Source: Mediterraneibacter faecis JCM 15917 | GTDB lineage: Bacteria > Bacillota > Clostridia > Lachnospirales > Lachnospiraceae | Direction of reading: 5' to 3' | DNA length: 64,000 nt | Assembly: GCA_001312505.1 (NCBI GenBank) | Contig: BBDW01000002.1 | Span: forward strand, 248,001 to 312,000 | Part shown: piece by piece, positions 1 to 8,675 of the stretch | Layout of the letters: each line of letters begins with the position of its first letter | Numbering within the stretch: position 1 is the stretch's first letter | Notes under the pieces: generated by a model | Seen by the model: the letters and a program-made list of their open reading frames with translations, nothing else | The model's database searches: none | Told to the model about the DNA's origin: nothing | Made by a program: the position numbers and the translations under genes

Positions 1-1
1 G

Positions 2-1384
2 GGAGCTAAGATGAGAAACATATCCATGATGAAGGTTGTGCCGGCACTTATGAGTAATGGGTTTGAACTTATTGGGAAGATGCCAAATATCTTTGCACTT
101 GGAAAGAATAATGCAGGAGACGAGACCAGCAGTGAAGATGGGGCTTTTCAGGAAAATACAAGAGAAAAGATAAAGAGCTATTTAAAGCGACTTGGAGAAG
201 GCGAAGACTTAGAGAGTGTGCGCAAAGACTTCGTAGAGAATTTTTCAGAGGTAGAGGCATCTGAAATTATGAAAGCTGAGCAGGAGCTAATTAAGGAAGG
301 CACACCAATCACAGAAGTGCAGAAATTGTGCGATGTTCACAGTGCCTTATTTCACGGTGCAACAAAGGAAGAAAAGATTGCAAATGCAGAAAAAGCAGTA
401 GAAGAGTCGCTTAAGAAAGAGGAGACATCTAAGAAACTGATGCCGGATGCATACAATCAGAAGCATGCTGCAGCAAAGACTCTTAGAGAAACTGTTGGAC
501 ATCCGATGTATCGATGGGCTCTTGAAAACGAGAAGATAGCCGCATTGATTCATGAAATTCAAGGAGATATTGAGTCTGGGAATGATGTAGGAGAGAAGCT
601 ATCTGAGCTTCGACAGATTTCTATTCATTATGCAGAAAAAGGAGATCTTGTCTATCCGGTATTAAAGGTACGCTATGAGATCTCAGGACCTTCGGATGTG
701 ATGTGGACAGTGGATGATGAAATTCGTGATGAGCTAGCTGCACTTGATAAAATATCAGATTATGATGAAGAATGGATGAACCGACTTCAGACAGTTCTCA
801 AACGAGCAGATGAGATGATCTATAAAGAAAATAATATTTTATACCCTATCTGCGCAGTGAATTTCAGCAGGGAAGAGTGGTATGGCATTTACGAGGATGC
901 TAAGGACTATGCACCTGTGTTTGGAGTAGAAATGATCTGGGATGAGGCAGAAAAATATAGTGCTGATAAAAAAGCAAGAACAGAGGCGGATCTAAGCGAT
1001 GGAGAAATCATATTAAGTGGTGGTCATATGACAGTTCCACAGCTGGAAGCACTTCTCAATACATTGCCTATCGAGATTACATTTGTGGATGATAATAATA
1101 TCAATCGCTTCTTCAACGAAGGACCAAAGGTGTTCAAACGCCCTCAGATGGCGATTGACAGGGAAGTATTTTCTTGCCATCCACCTAAGATAGAACCGAT
1201 GGTGCGAGCAATTTTAGATGATTTTAGAAATAATAAGCGTGACAGAGTTCCAGTTTGGATGGAGAAGAATGGAAAACCATTCCTTGTAACATATATGGCA
1301 GTAAGAGATAAGAAAGGCAATTATCTTGGAACGGTTGAAGTAGTACAGGATATGCAGTTTGCAAAAGAGCATTTTGAACAATAA
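2..1384 (+). CDS. DUF438 / hemerythrin / PAS-domain sensor protein, 5' end outside the window
   Basis: The frame is open to the first bases of the window (codons for G-A-K precede the first Met at 11), and that stretch resembles the tail of a DUF1858 domain, so the true start probably lies upstream. Visible order: DUF438 helical domain (about residues 45-125), a hemerythrin-like HHE domain starting near HPMYRWALENEKI with a later IHYAEKGDLVYPVLK helix (about 155-225), and a C-terminal PAS-like domain (about 335-455, beginning at TVPQLEALLNTLP). Such proteins are cytosolic and are thought to sense oxygen, NO or redox state through a di-iron or haem site; the ligand here is inference. Directly downstream is a truncated lactate dehydrogenase. 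Confidence 0.85.
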   Translation, partial: GAKMRNISMMKVVPALMSNGFELIGKMPNIFALGKNNAGDETSSEDGAFQENTREKIKSYLKRLGEGEDLESVRKDFVENFSEVEASEIMKAEQELIKEGTPITEVQKLCDVHSALFHGATKEEKIANAEKAVEESLKKEETSKKLMPDAYNQKHAAAKTLRETVGHPMYRWALENEKIAALIHEIQGDIESGNDVGEKLSELRQISIHYAEKGDLVYPVLKVRYEISGPSDVMWTVDDEIRDELAALDKISDYDEEWMNRLQTVLKRADEMIYKENNILYPICAVNFSREEWYGIYEDAKDYAPVFGVEMIWDEAEKYSADKKARTEADLSDGEIILSGGHMTVPQLEALLNTLPIEITFVDDNNINRFFNEGPKVFKRPQMAIDREVFSCHPPKIEPMVRAILDDFRNNKRDRVPVWMEKNGKPFLVTYMAVRDKKGNYLGTVEVVQDMQFAKEHFEQ

Positions 1385-1387
1385 GGA

Positions 1388-1936
1388 GGGCAAGGATATG
1401 CACCGAATCGTGTGATTGGATCAGGAACGGTTCTGGATACAGCAAGACTAAAAGAACGTCTCGGGGAGCATCTGGAAGTAGATAGTCGAAGTGTTCATGC
1501 GTTTATTGTTGGAGAACATGGAGACAGTGAGATTGCCGCTTGGTCAAGTGCCAACGTGTCAGGTATTCCACTCCATGATTTCTGCGAGATGAGAGGGCAT
1601 CATGACCATGAAGGAGCTACGTCAGAAATTGCGGAGAAAGTAAAAAACAGCGCCTATGAAATTATTCAAAGGAAGGGTGCTACTTATTATGGAATAGCAA
1701 TGTCGGTAAAGAGAATATGTGAAGCTATAATCAGAGATGAACGTTCGATACTTCCAATTTCAACAATGATGGATGGAGAATACGGAATCAAGGATGTAGT
1801 TCTGTCTATGCCAAGTATTGTAGGTGCAGAAGGATTTATATCAAAGGTTCCCATTTCACTATCTGAAGATGAAATCAAGGCATTACACAAATCAGCTGAA
1901 ACACTGAAATCAGTGCTGGAAGAGGCATTGGAATAA
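1388..1936 (+). pseudogene. ldh: L-lactate dehydrogenase, C-terminal fragment
   Basis: About 180 residues match the second half of bacterial L-lactate/malate dehydrogenases: NRVIGSGTVLDTARLK, then the catalytic His motif VGEHGDSE, then the substrate-loop region and C-terminal helix. The N-terminal Rossmann fold (about 135-140 residues) is absent: the in-frame sequence runs back only to about 1388, immediately after the stop of the DUF438 gene. No good start codon exists; GTG 1412 would begin inside a strand of the fold. This is a 5'-deleted gene, so it should not make active enzyme. The junction with the upstream gene marks a deletion scar. Confidence 0.8.
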
Positions 1937-1972
1937 AATTGTTGTGAAATCGCATACAGCGTATGTGGCAAA

Positions 1973-2000
1973 GGGGATGGGCGCATCCCCCCCTTTTTTC
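1973..2000 (+). terminator. Rho-independent terminator after ldh fragment
   Basis: GGGGATG, loop GGCG, then CATCCCC followed by three extra C and a T6 run. The left arm has G4 while the right arm has C7, so three Cs are unpaired. This is one of the structures showing that C/G tracts here are three bases too long. Confidence 0.75.
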
Positions 2001-2013
2001 TATAGTAAAAGTT

Positions 2014-2676
2014 TCATTTTTTATCGTTAACTTCTATAAGATTTTCATCTTGCATACGACCAAGTTCTCTGGACAGTGCACTTCGGTTTACACCTAAGAA
2101 TTCTGCAAGTGCTGTCTGTGTAAAGGGAACATGGAGATACCCTTCTGAGTCTGGCGCTAAACTATGCAAATAGATTAGAATTCGATCTCTTAAAGATTTC
2201 TGATTTGCAATTCTTAGTTTTAGATTTGAAAAAACATTTTGTGAGGCAAGTATTTTGAGCATGTTAGTGGTTAAATTCAGTTGGTAAGAGCATGGACAGG
2301 AAGAACCGCTTATAATACCTTTAAGATTAATTAACATAATGGTGCAGTTAGTCAATGCTTTTAGCTGTATTGGACTGTATGGTGTTTGCACGCATGCCAG
2401 GGCTTCTGCAAATGATCGACCACGTTCAAAATGATTCATATTGATTTTGCTGTAGTTTTCATTGATAAATGATCCTTCAACTGTTCCATCAAGCACAATT
2501 CCGGAATATAACAAAGGTTCTCCTAGGTGTTGAATTAATTCGTCTTTTTCAAAAGAGAGAATTGAGGCCTGGAGGAAGTTGAAAATTTGCGGATAGTGTT
2601 CAAGAGGAATTCCTTCAAATAGCTTTGCTTTCGATAGTATCGGAAGATACTTCTGATAATCATCTAGTTTCTTCAT
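2014..2676 (-). CDS. Crp/Fnr family transcriptional regulator
   Basis: 220 residues, usual length for the Crp/Fnr family. An N-terminal cyclic-nucleotide-type beta barrel (about residues 15-125) leads through a long helix to a C-terminal winged HTH (FTQTALAEFLGVNRSALSRE, about 185-205). The four-Cys pattern of oxygen-sensing Fnr is absent; only a short SCPCS cluster near residue 125 is visible, so effector and iron-sulfur binding are unclear. The gene is convergent with the ldh fragment and divergent from the cupin genes at 2803-3344, which it could control (inference). ATG start at 2676. Confidence 0.85.
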   Translation of the reverse strand: MKKLDDYQKYLPILSKAKLFEGIPLEHYPQIFNFLQASILSFEKDELIQHLGEPLLYSGIVLDGTVEGSFINENYSKINMNHFERGRSFAEALACVQTPYSPIQLKALTNCTIMLINLKGIISGSSCPCSYQLNLTTNMLKILASQNVFSNLKLRIANQKSLRDRILIYLHSLAPDSEGYLHVPFTQTALAEFLGVNRSALSRELGRMQDENLIEVNDKK

Positions 2677-2802
2677 ATGCTTATTACCATCCTTTCAAAT
2701 GAAATTTTATCATATCATCGATATTGTTGCTACAGCAACAGAAAAACAAGAGGTCTATGGATAAAATAATAGATGTAAAGAAGAGAAAGAGAGGTGGTAA
2801 CG

Positions 2803-2937
2803 ATGAAAGAACAAGCTGGAAAAATTATAGATTTTGTAAGAGAAAACAGAACAGTGCCAGGGTGTACCATCTCGAAGCAAATCTATCATGAGAATGGCAC
2901 AGGGATATCAATTTTTTGCCTGGAGAAAGTATTCTAA
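2803..2937 (+). pseudogene. N-terminal remnant of a double-cupin protein
   Basis: Preceded by a strong GAGAGGTGG ribosome site, an ORF of 44 residues starts MKEQAGKIIDF, resembling the start of a two-cupin protein whose second cupin is the next gene. After the motif IYHENGTGISIF the frame collapses. From about 2917 a different frame (LPGESILTP) leads into the downstream cupin. I read this as an internal deletion that removed most of the first cupin barrel and shifted the frame. Family assignment rests on recall of the two-domain layout. Confidence 0.5.
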
Positions 2938-3017
2938 CACCTATTCAACGGTCGGTTGGAGTTAGTGCAATAAAAGATTCTATATATAAAGAGATTGAAT
3001 TTCGAAAGGAGACTATT

Positions 3018-3344
3018 ATGAACGAGGTAATCAAGGCGGGAGAAGTATTTAAGTTAGCAGAGTTACTTCCATATCAGGAAGGAAAGATTGTAAATATGGA
3101 TTTGGCGCATAATGACAAGATGAAATTTGTTGTTATGAGTTTTGATGCAGGAACAGGTCTTTCAGAGCATGCAGCTCCGGGAGAAGCCCTTGTGATGGCA
3201 CTTGATGGAGAGGCTGTGATTGGATATGAGGGACAGGAGCAGGTAATCCACGCAGGAGAAACTTTTAAGTTTGATAAGTTTGGAAAGCACTCAGTAAGTG
3301 CAACAAAGCAGTTCAAAATGGCACTGTTATTGGTTCTTGAGTAA
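3018..3344 (+). CDS. Cupin domain protein (single cupin)
   Basis: 108 residues from ATG 3018, chosen because AAAGGAG stands seven bases upstream; the frame is also open further upstream as part of the damaged first cupin. The cupin motif is clear: G-T-G-L-S-E-H-A-A-P-G-E-A around residues 50-60, then GEAVIGYEG and IHAGETFKF, and a terminal MALLLVLE strand. One His-x3-Glu-like metal ligand set is visible. Substrate unknown. Probably the surviving half of a two-cupin protein that can still be translated alone. Confidence 0.75.
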   Translation: MNEVIKAGEVFKLAELLPYQEGKIVNMDLAHNDKMKFVVMSFDAGTGLSEHAAPGEALVMALDGEAVIGYEGQEQVIHAGETFKFDKFGKHSVSATKQFKMALLLVLE

Positions 3345-3362
3345 ATATGAGGAGATATTGCT

Positions 3363-3446
3363 ATGAACTATTTAGAGATTGAAAAAGTAATCGGAAGACA
3401 GATTATTGATTCCACTGCCCCATTGGAAAGCAGCAAGTGCATATAA
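3363..3446 (+). pseudogene. 5' fragment of an unidentified gene
   Basis: A ribosome site (GAGGAG) and ATG begin MNYLEIEKVIGRQIID, which looks like a genuine protein start translated after the cupin, but it runs into unrelated sequence at about 3415-3420 and stops at 3446. The unrelated sequence belongs to the opposite-strand gene 3372-3581. This looks like a deletion junction. The product is not recognised. Confidence 0.4.
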
Positions 3447-3581
3447 CGAATACTGTGAGCGAGGAGTGGCTTTTAGTCCATCCTCTGTCTTATTACAGTC
3501 AATGCGTAACATATATCCGGCAGATGTATAAATGTCAATGCTGTTGTGATACATGTTGTATTTTGCGTAAATGGTATTCAT
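3372..3581 (-). pseudogene. DUF6061-like small protein, 3' end replaced
   Basis: The first 45 residues (NTIYAKYNMYHNSIDIYTSA, RIDCNKTEDGLKATP) resemble the small DUF6061-type proteins common in Lachnospiraceae. The C-terminal part (after about residue 50) is read from the antisense of the adjacent gene fragment, so the natural C-terminus is probably lost. A ribosome site (GAAGGAGACAC) precedes ATG 3581. Function unknown. Confidence 0.45.
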
Positions 3582-3878
3582 GTTGTGTCTCCTTCAAATC
3601 AATAAAAATATAGAAGCATTTCAATCAGTTCACCATGTCATTTTCATTTTATGTTATAATGTGTTATCAGATTTTTTTTGCCCTTGTATTTTCCATTATC
3701 AGAGTTCGTAAACTTATATGGGAAGATATAACACAAGGGAAACAATAAGGGAAAGCTCACCTGCGACAAATCCAGCGTTTTCAAAGGTTTACAGTGAATT
3801 TAATAACAAAATATAACAGTTATTAAATTTCCTAAAACAGGTGAAATCTCAATCGGAATATGAAGGAGGAATATTTCA

Positions 3879-4493
3879 ATGAGCTTTTTTGAAAATACCC
3901 GTAAGCCACAAGGATTCGGCGGAAAATTGATGACAAAGATGATGAACAGCGGCCACTCCAGGCTATCGCAATGGGGGGGGTTCTCGAATATCTCTGTAAA
4001 TCCGGACGCTGAGGTGCTGGATGTTGGCTGCGGAGGTGGTGCAAACATTGCGGTCTGGCTGAACAAATGCAGGAAGGGCCATGTGACAGGATTGGATTAT
4101 TCGGAGGTTAGTGTGGCAGAATCTCAAAAATTGAACGCTGCCGCCATTCAACAGGGAAAATGCAAGGTCGTTCAGGGAGATGTATCTGCCATCCCATTTC
4201 CAGATGCAAATTTTGATCATGTCTCAGCTTTTGAGACTGTTTACTTCTGGCCAGAACTGAAAAAATGCTTTTCTGAGGTAAATCGTGTTTTGAAAGACGG
4301 AGGAACCTTCCTGATTTGTAACGAGAGCGACGGAATGAATGCCTCAGATGATAAATGGACAAAGATAATTGATGGTATGAAGATTTATAATTGCGATCAA
4401 CTTATCACCGCTTTAAAAGAAGCAGGTTTTATGGAAATAAAACCATATGCCGATGCCAAAAATCATTGGCTTTGTATTGTGGCAACAAAATAG
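3879..4493 (+). CDS. Class I SAM-dependent methyltransferase (methyltransferase 11 type)
   Basis: 204 residues. SAM-binding motif I is VLDVGCGGGANI (about residues 46-57); an acidic motif II follows at GLDYSEVSV, and VNRVLKDGGTFLICNE is the typical post-motif strand. AAGGAGGAA lies eight bases before ATG 3879. Substrate cannot be deduced. At residue 29-32 the G8 run makes WGGF where the family normally has WGF, one of the apparent +3 insertions. The preceding 300 bases hold no gene; an AT-rich stretch and TTATAAT-like boxes are seen but no promoter can be fixed. Confidence 0.85.
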   Translation: MSFFENTRKPQGFGGKLMTKMMNSGHSRLSQWGGFSNISVNPDAEVLDVGCGGGANIAVWLNKCRKGHVTGLDYSEVSVAESQKLNAAAIQQGKCKVVQGDVSAIPFPDANFDHVSAFETVYFWPELKKCFSEVNRVLKDGGTFLICNESDGMNASDDKWTKIIDGMKIYNCDQLITALKEAGFMEIKPYADAKNHWLCIVATK

Positions 4494-4575
4494 ATAAATT
4501 CCAGCTCGTAGAATTATTAAAAAATCAAGATTTACTTGAAGAACTGACCAAAGTAAAATATGAAGAGGAGTATTT

Positions 4576-4893
4576 ATGTCAAAAAAGTACGCAGAAAGAA
4601 AAGATACTATTAAATCTGTGAGATTAGTAATTGACGCATATGATGGCAGAGAACTAGAAATTCCACTTGAAGTTTGGCAGGTCGATGTTATACGTGAAAT
4701 GCTTGGCTTAAGTGTAGATACAACTAATTTAGATACTTATTGTATGCGAAGCAAAGAACAGACCAATGAGACTAATTACACAGACATTATTAATTATATG
4801 CTTTTCAAATATGATGAAACAATGGATAAACCTATTTTAGATGCGTTCAGGAGAAGATTACATTTTCAATCCGTGGTGTTAATATCTGGATAA
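4576..4893 (+). CDS. Hypothetical protein, 3' end inside direct repeat
   Basis: 105 residues starting MSKKYAERKD, with GAGGAG upstream. A conserved-looking core reads VRLVIDAYDGRELEIPLEVW. I do not recognise a named family. The last six codons (from 4876) lie in the direct repeat shared with 9532-9851, so the C-terminus was probably created by insertion of the repeat and the gene may be 3'-truncated. Upstream bases 4497-4575 also encode a short peptide in another frame that could be debris of a neighbouring gene. Confidence 0.5.
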   Translation: MSKKYAERKDTIKSVRLVIDAYDGRELEIPLEVWQVDVIREMLGLSVDTTNLDTYCMRSKEQTNETNYTDIINYMLFKYDETMDKPILDAFRRRLHFQSVVLISG

Positions 4894-5185
4894 AAAAGAA
4901 ATGTCCTAACAGTATTCTTCATGTTTATGTGAATATGAATTAATCTGCTAAGGCATTTCTTTTTATTTGTATCTTTAAAATATCATTTGAAATAATCAAT
5001 TTTTTAGCAAAGTATGTCTTTTTGCTACCATATGAGACGCATTTGTGCAAGATTTCCTCCTTCTTCAGATGTTTCGAACATATGATTGATTACCTTTGCT
5101 TTTTGGAAAAAAGAAAAAAGCCTTAAAACAGCGATTTTACGCAGTTTCTAAGACTTTTTTAATACAGGGGATGAGAGAATCGAAC
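4876..5185. repeat. Direct repeat, copy A (about 310 bp)
   Basis: Nearly identical to 9532-9851, beginning GTGTTAATATCTGGATAAAA and ending in the tRNA-Trp-derived core ATGAGAGAATCGAAC. Copy A lacks about 12 bases of a short tandem (GATTACCTTTTT) that copy B has twice. On the minus strand the repeat carries a short open stretch (about 5020-5110) that may be the tail of a lost integrase. No gene lies in 4894-5335 apart from this. Confidence 0.9.
5163..5185. other. Attachment-site-like core, third copy
   Basis: TACAGGGGATGAGAGAATCG followed by AAC, matching attL (9829) and attR (48935) and the 3' end of tRNA-Trp. After AAC the match stops (CCTGTGG instead of TCCCAC). It marks the left limit of the 4.35 kb accessory segment, suggesting an earlier integration at the same tRNA. 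Confidence 0.7.
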
Positions 5186-5335
5186 CCTGTGGAAAATCCT
5201 CACACTCCCCCCCGTAAAATAAGCATTTCTTAGATTGAGTTTTGACTACCTTTTGACAATATGGGGGATAAAAATAAGAAAGGAGAAATCGTTCAGCATG
5301 GTGTCATCTTTTTCAAGCATCACTTCATATCTTCT

Positions 5336-5548
5336 CTAAAATACATTATCATCTGGATAATGTGTCATAATATCTTCCACATTACAATCCAATATATTAC
5401 ACAGCTTATCAATGGTATTCACTTCAACATTCTGATCATGTCTTAATCTGTTCAGTTGAGAACGGTTCATATGATAATGCGTATACAAATCATATTGTGA
5501 AATGCCTTTGGGTTTCATTGTCTTCCATAATTTATCGTATTTAATCAT
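5336..5548 (-). CDS. Small XRE/Cro-type HTH regulator
   Basis: 70 residues, almost all one HTH_26/Cro-C1 type domain: GISQYDLYTHYHMNRSQLNR holds helices 2-3, and TIDKLCNILDCNVEDIM is the usual closing helix. ATG at 5548. Lies alone on the minus strand next to rightward membrane genes, so it may regulate them (inference). Confidence 0.8.
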   Translation of the reverse strand: MIKYDKLWKTMKPKGISQYDLYTHYHMNRSQLNRLRHDQNVEVNTIDKLCNILDCNVEDIMTHYPDDNVF

Positions 5549-5664
5549 CTCACGAACTTTCCGCTTTCTTTTAGGATTCTCTTGCTATGTAATTATTATT
5601 AGTGTAAACAAGGAAACATGAATAACCAATTATTACAATACTATTTCAGAAGGTGATAAATATT

Positions 5665-5907
5665 ATGTATATTTTTTGGATTATGGATATACCAATACTG
5701 GCTCTTCTTTTTCTCGCATTAGGAACCATCGGAGCTTTGGGAAATTTATTATCAACTTTTATTGTTATTTTATCTTTTATGCTTACTGGTATTAATATAG
5801 TATTTAGTTTATACTTTTTATTCGATGGACCCGTAGCCATTAATCAAATTCTTATTAGTAGAATAACACGTATATTGTTGGGTATTTTTTTATCTTTTTT
5901 CCAATAA
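5665..5907 (+). CDS. Small hydrophobic membrane protein
   Basis: 80 residues from ATG 5665, chosen because AGAAGG sits ten bases upstream; an in-frame GTG at 5653 overlaps that site. Three hydrophobic stretches (about residues 4-24, 26-50, 58-78) predict two to three membrane helices and almost no soluble part. It overlaps the next gene (TAATG). Very AT-rich, unlike host genes. No family recognised. Confidence 0.6.
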   Translation: MYIFWIMDIPILALLFLALGTIGALGNLLSTFIVILSFMLTGINIVFSLYFLFDGPVAINQILISRITRILLGIFLSFFQ

Positions 5908-6446
5908 TGTTGCTCGTGTTTTTATTGATTAGTGGAAAATTCCTAGATGTGAATTACATACATATTCTAGACCATTCAATAAGTAATATATATCAAAATC
6001 CAAAAGGATTTTTATTCGCCTCTTTAATTGGATATGGAATAAATTTTATCTTTATGATAATAATTCGTTTAGCTGATTGGTTAGAGAATACTCTTTCTAT
6101 TGTTATTGATTGCTTAATAATATTTCTAATTTTTTTGCTCTTATATAACGGAAAAAATAAAACAATTGAAAGCCGAATAGCTTATTGTCAAAGTCAAAAA
6201 AATACACAATGTATTGTTCAAAATGATGACAATATATTTATTGCTATTAAAGCAAATTGGGAAAGCGGTACTGTGGATTTAAAAGATCCTATAGAATTAA
6301 AATTTTGGAATTATAAAGTAAAACAAGGGGATTACTTATATACAACTAACGAAAGCTATACGAAAAAAAAAGTTACATATATTGAAGTATATAATGATTC
6401 TATATGGGGCTATATAAGGGAAGATAATATTATTAAAGAAGAATAA
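5907..6446 (+). CDS. Membrane protein with cytosolic or extracellular C-terminal domain
   Basis: 179 residues, ATG overlapping the stop of the preceding gene, so translationally coupled. Hydrophobic segments at about 1-10, 36-56 and 65-85 precede a polar tail of about 95 residues rich in Asn, Lys and Tyr. The two genes form a compact cassette. No recognisable motif; defence or competition function would be speculation. Confidence 0.6.
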   Translation: MLLVFLLISGKFLDVNYIHILDHSISNIYQNPKGFLFASLIGYGINFIFMIIIRLADWLENTLSIVIDCLIIFLIFLLLYNGKNKTIESRIAYCQSQKNTQCIVQNDDNIFIAIKANWESGTVDLKDPIELKFWNYKVKQGDYLYTTNESYTKKKVTYIEVYNDSIWGYIREDNIIKEE

Positions 6447-6467
6447 CTCATGAATTCCCTAGTGATG

Positions 6468-6514
6468 TCAAGGAACAAGGCGAAGCCGATACGCCGTTAG
6501 GGCAGTCCTTGACA
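6468..6514. repeat. Inverted repeat GTCAAGGA...TCCTTGAC
   Basis: 8-bp arms at 6468-6475 and 6507-6514 with a GC-rich interior (AAGGCG...CGCCGTT) that can pair further. The region 6447-6861 holds no convincing gene. Confidence 0.6.
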
Positions 6515-6547
6515 GAACAGACGGTATCCAATACCACCATGCTATAT

Positions 6548-6584
6548 AGAGGACTTGAAAGGTCACGAACCTTGCAAGTCCTCT
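6548..6584. repeat. Strong hairpin AGAGGACTTG...CAAGTCCTCT
   Basis: 10-bp perfect arms (6548-6557, 6575-6584) with an inner AAGGT/ACCTT stem around CACG. There is no T run, so it is not an obvious terminator. Together with the preceding inverted repeat and the nearby RepA fragment it resembles the secondary structure of an origin of transfer or replication of an integrative element (inference). Confidence 0.55.
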
Positions 6585-6777
6585 TATCTGTTATCTGGAA
6601 ACTTTCCGTAGATAAAGCACTTCCTTTTCGACTTCGCGGACAAATTACTCACACAAGACAAGCTGACAATCACTTGCTACATAACTATTTTTTCAGACGA
6701 ATAGGCAAACGAAGAGAATTTCCATTCATATTTTCAAATCCGGAACTCCAAAATGATTCAGCCTTTTGATTCAATTC

Positions 6778-6810
6778 GATACCTTTTTGATACCTTTTCT
6801 GATACCTTTT
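6778..6810. repeat. Three tandem GATACCTTTT units
   Basis: Units at 6778, 6789 and 6801, spaced 11-12 bases. The related motif GATTACCTTTTT is tandem in direct-repeat copy B (about 9741-9760). Confidence 0.6.
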
Positions 6811-6861
6811 GATTTTCCAGTAAAACAAAAAAGCCAGAAAAGCTTATAAATAAAGCATCCA

Positions 6862-7195
6862 TCATAAACTCTCTCCTTCCTGACATTCATAGTTCAGCTC
6901 TTTATTACTAATGTTATTCTTATTTATTATTACTTTATTAGGCGTCGACTTTTTGACCCTCAGGGAGCCAGTATTCTGGCTATGCAGTGATTGTTTATAT
7001 GACCGTCTATTTTCTAATTGGGGTGAATTTCTGTCCTTCTGATAAATCTCTTCTGCGGGAATCTTTATATACAAGTGATTTGGCTTAGAAAACCCACCAG
7101 ATTCTCTTACCAGTAGTCCGGCTTCGTCCAATTCCTTTAATGCAGACTTTATGGATGACCTACATTTCCCTATATGTTTTATTAATAATACGAAT
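6862..7195 (-). pseudogene. RepA-type replication initiator, C-terminal fragment
   Basis: Reading leftward from about 7195, HIGKCRSSIKSALKELDEAG then LLVRESGGFSKPNHLYIKIP matches the winged-helix end of RepA_N/replication initiator A proteins carried by plasmids and integrative elements, followed by a variable tail ending at 6862. The first half of the protein and any start codon are missing; beyond 7195 the sequence is non-coding. ATG 7131 is only an internal Met. Confidence 0.6.
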
Positions 7196-7367
7196 CAATA
7201 GACTTGACGATTTTTTTTGAATGTATTAATGACCATTAACGATAAAATCGATTCTGTGCTAAAAATACGATGTCTAGACATTGCGTTTTGCCTTTACTTT
7301 TCTCAAAAAGGCAAAAAATAGAACGTATAGTTTCCATACGCTCTATCCCATATTTCATATTAAATTT

Positions 7368-7508
7368 TTAAATTCTACAAACTTGATTTTTCTTATGCTC
7401 CGGTTCTATTTTACAACCACAGTGTGGACAATATTCTTCACTATTTATAGGTACAACCCTTAATGATTTGCCACAGAATGGACATTGATTTTTGATTACA
7501 ATTATGAT
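7368..7508 (-). pseudogene. Zinc-ribbon protein fragment
   Basis: A short frame encodes CPFCGKSLRVVP and CPHCGCKI, two CxxC knuckles separated by 17 residues, ending with a stop at 7368. No ATG, GTG or TTG start lies in frame before the upstream stop near 7528, so I take it as the end of a lost gene. Could be translated from a rare start. Confidence 0.4.
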
Positions 7509-7642
7509 TAACCTATTATAAGTTATGCCACTTCAATTTTTGCAAATATCATTCAATCTGCAATACATGAAATTAAAATAACTATTCCTAAAAATGCAGG
7601 TACTCCTGCAAATTGTTCTAAATAATTTGAATGAATTCAATA

Positions 7643-8675
7643 TTATGCTTTTTTCTCCTTAAATGGCTTCAGAAAGATCACCCATCCAAAGATCAGCAGA
7701 TTCATTACCAGTGCAACAGGAATATCTCCCCCCCAGTGGATTTGCTGATTCTGAAGTACATCCGCAGAGTACGTTCCTGAAAAAACTACCACCATATTAT
7801 TATTCAGAAAATGAATAATTATCGGGACCCAGATATTCTGGGTTTTCATATAAGTATATGCCATAAAAATCCCCAGTGAAATACAGGTAACAAACTGGCT
7901 TGCCAGAGCCGCCAGCCCCCATATCCGGCGTAGTGTAATAGAAGAAGTCTATTGGCAGATGCCATACAGCCCACACACAGCCCAAAAGGATTACGCCGCC
8001 TTTTAGTCCAAATTTTTTCTGAAGAAGAGGCTGAAGATAATATCTCCATCCGTATTCTTCTCCAAAGAATGCCACTACTGACAGGAAAAAGTTTACCAAA
8101 ACAGTAAAAAATATGATCCAGGTAGTAGGATTTGCCATTATTTTGCCAAATTCAGAAAGCTGGCCGCTCAGAGCACAGGCAATCACAAATCTGAGAAGAT
8201 ATAATCCAATAAACAACAGGATCATACGAATAGATATATTCCAATGTTCGCTGTTCAGTCCATAGGATCTGCGCTTTTCTTTACCGGATTGCAGAAGAAG
8301 AATCCAGAAAATAACGCTGCCACCTATTATAACGTACTCCATGATCGGTGCCCACTGAGAATATGGCATGCTCATCAGATCTCTATTTTGGGGGGGAGCC
8401 AGAACAGAAGCCGCCGTGCAGACAACCAGCACCGCCGTGAGTGCTATAAAGAATATGAAAAAAGCCGTTGGAAGATTTTTATCTCCTTTTTTGGTAATTA
8501 AATAAGCCATCATCACACCTGCTGCTGGATACAGCATCTGCGCATTTGGAAAAGCGCTGAGATCAAGACCTTTTCCATAGCCATACCACATCAGAAGTCC
8601 CATTACATATGTGATTCCGTATGCTATAATCACATAGATCAATAGCTGTTTTTTCTCTGTTTGCATAAATTTCAT
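7643..8675 (-). CDS. CPBP-family intramembrane glutamic protease, frameshifted as sequenced
   Basis: Joined product of about 343 residues with some seven hydrophobic helices. The CPBP/Rce1 motifs are present: FFGEEYGWR (EExxxR, glutamate pair), then WAVWHLPIDFF (motif 2 with His), and in the second frame PIIIHFLNNNMVVV (motif 3 HxxxN). The two frames meet at a C5 run (7916-7920; G5 on the coding strand) where G4 would restore one frame. Motif 3 lies beyond the break, so the break would inactivate the enzyme. CPBP proteins process peptides or anchor bacteriocin immunity. ATG 8675 with GGAGG upstream. Confidence 0.8.

Noticed and set aside
5261-5446. 61-residue ORF on the plus strand
   Set aside because: It is antisense to the XRE gene and has no ribosome site or domain.
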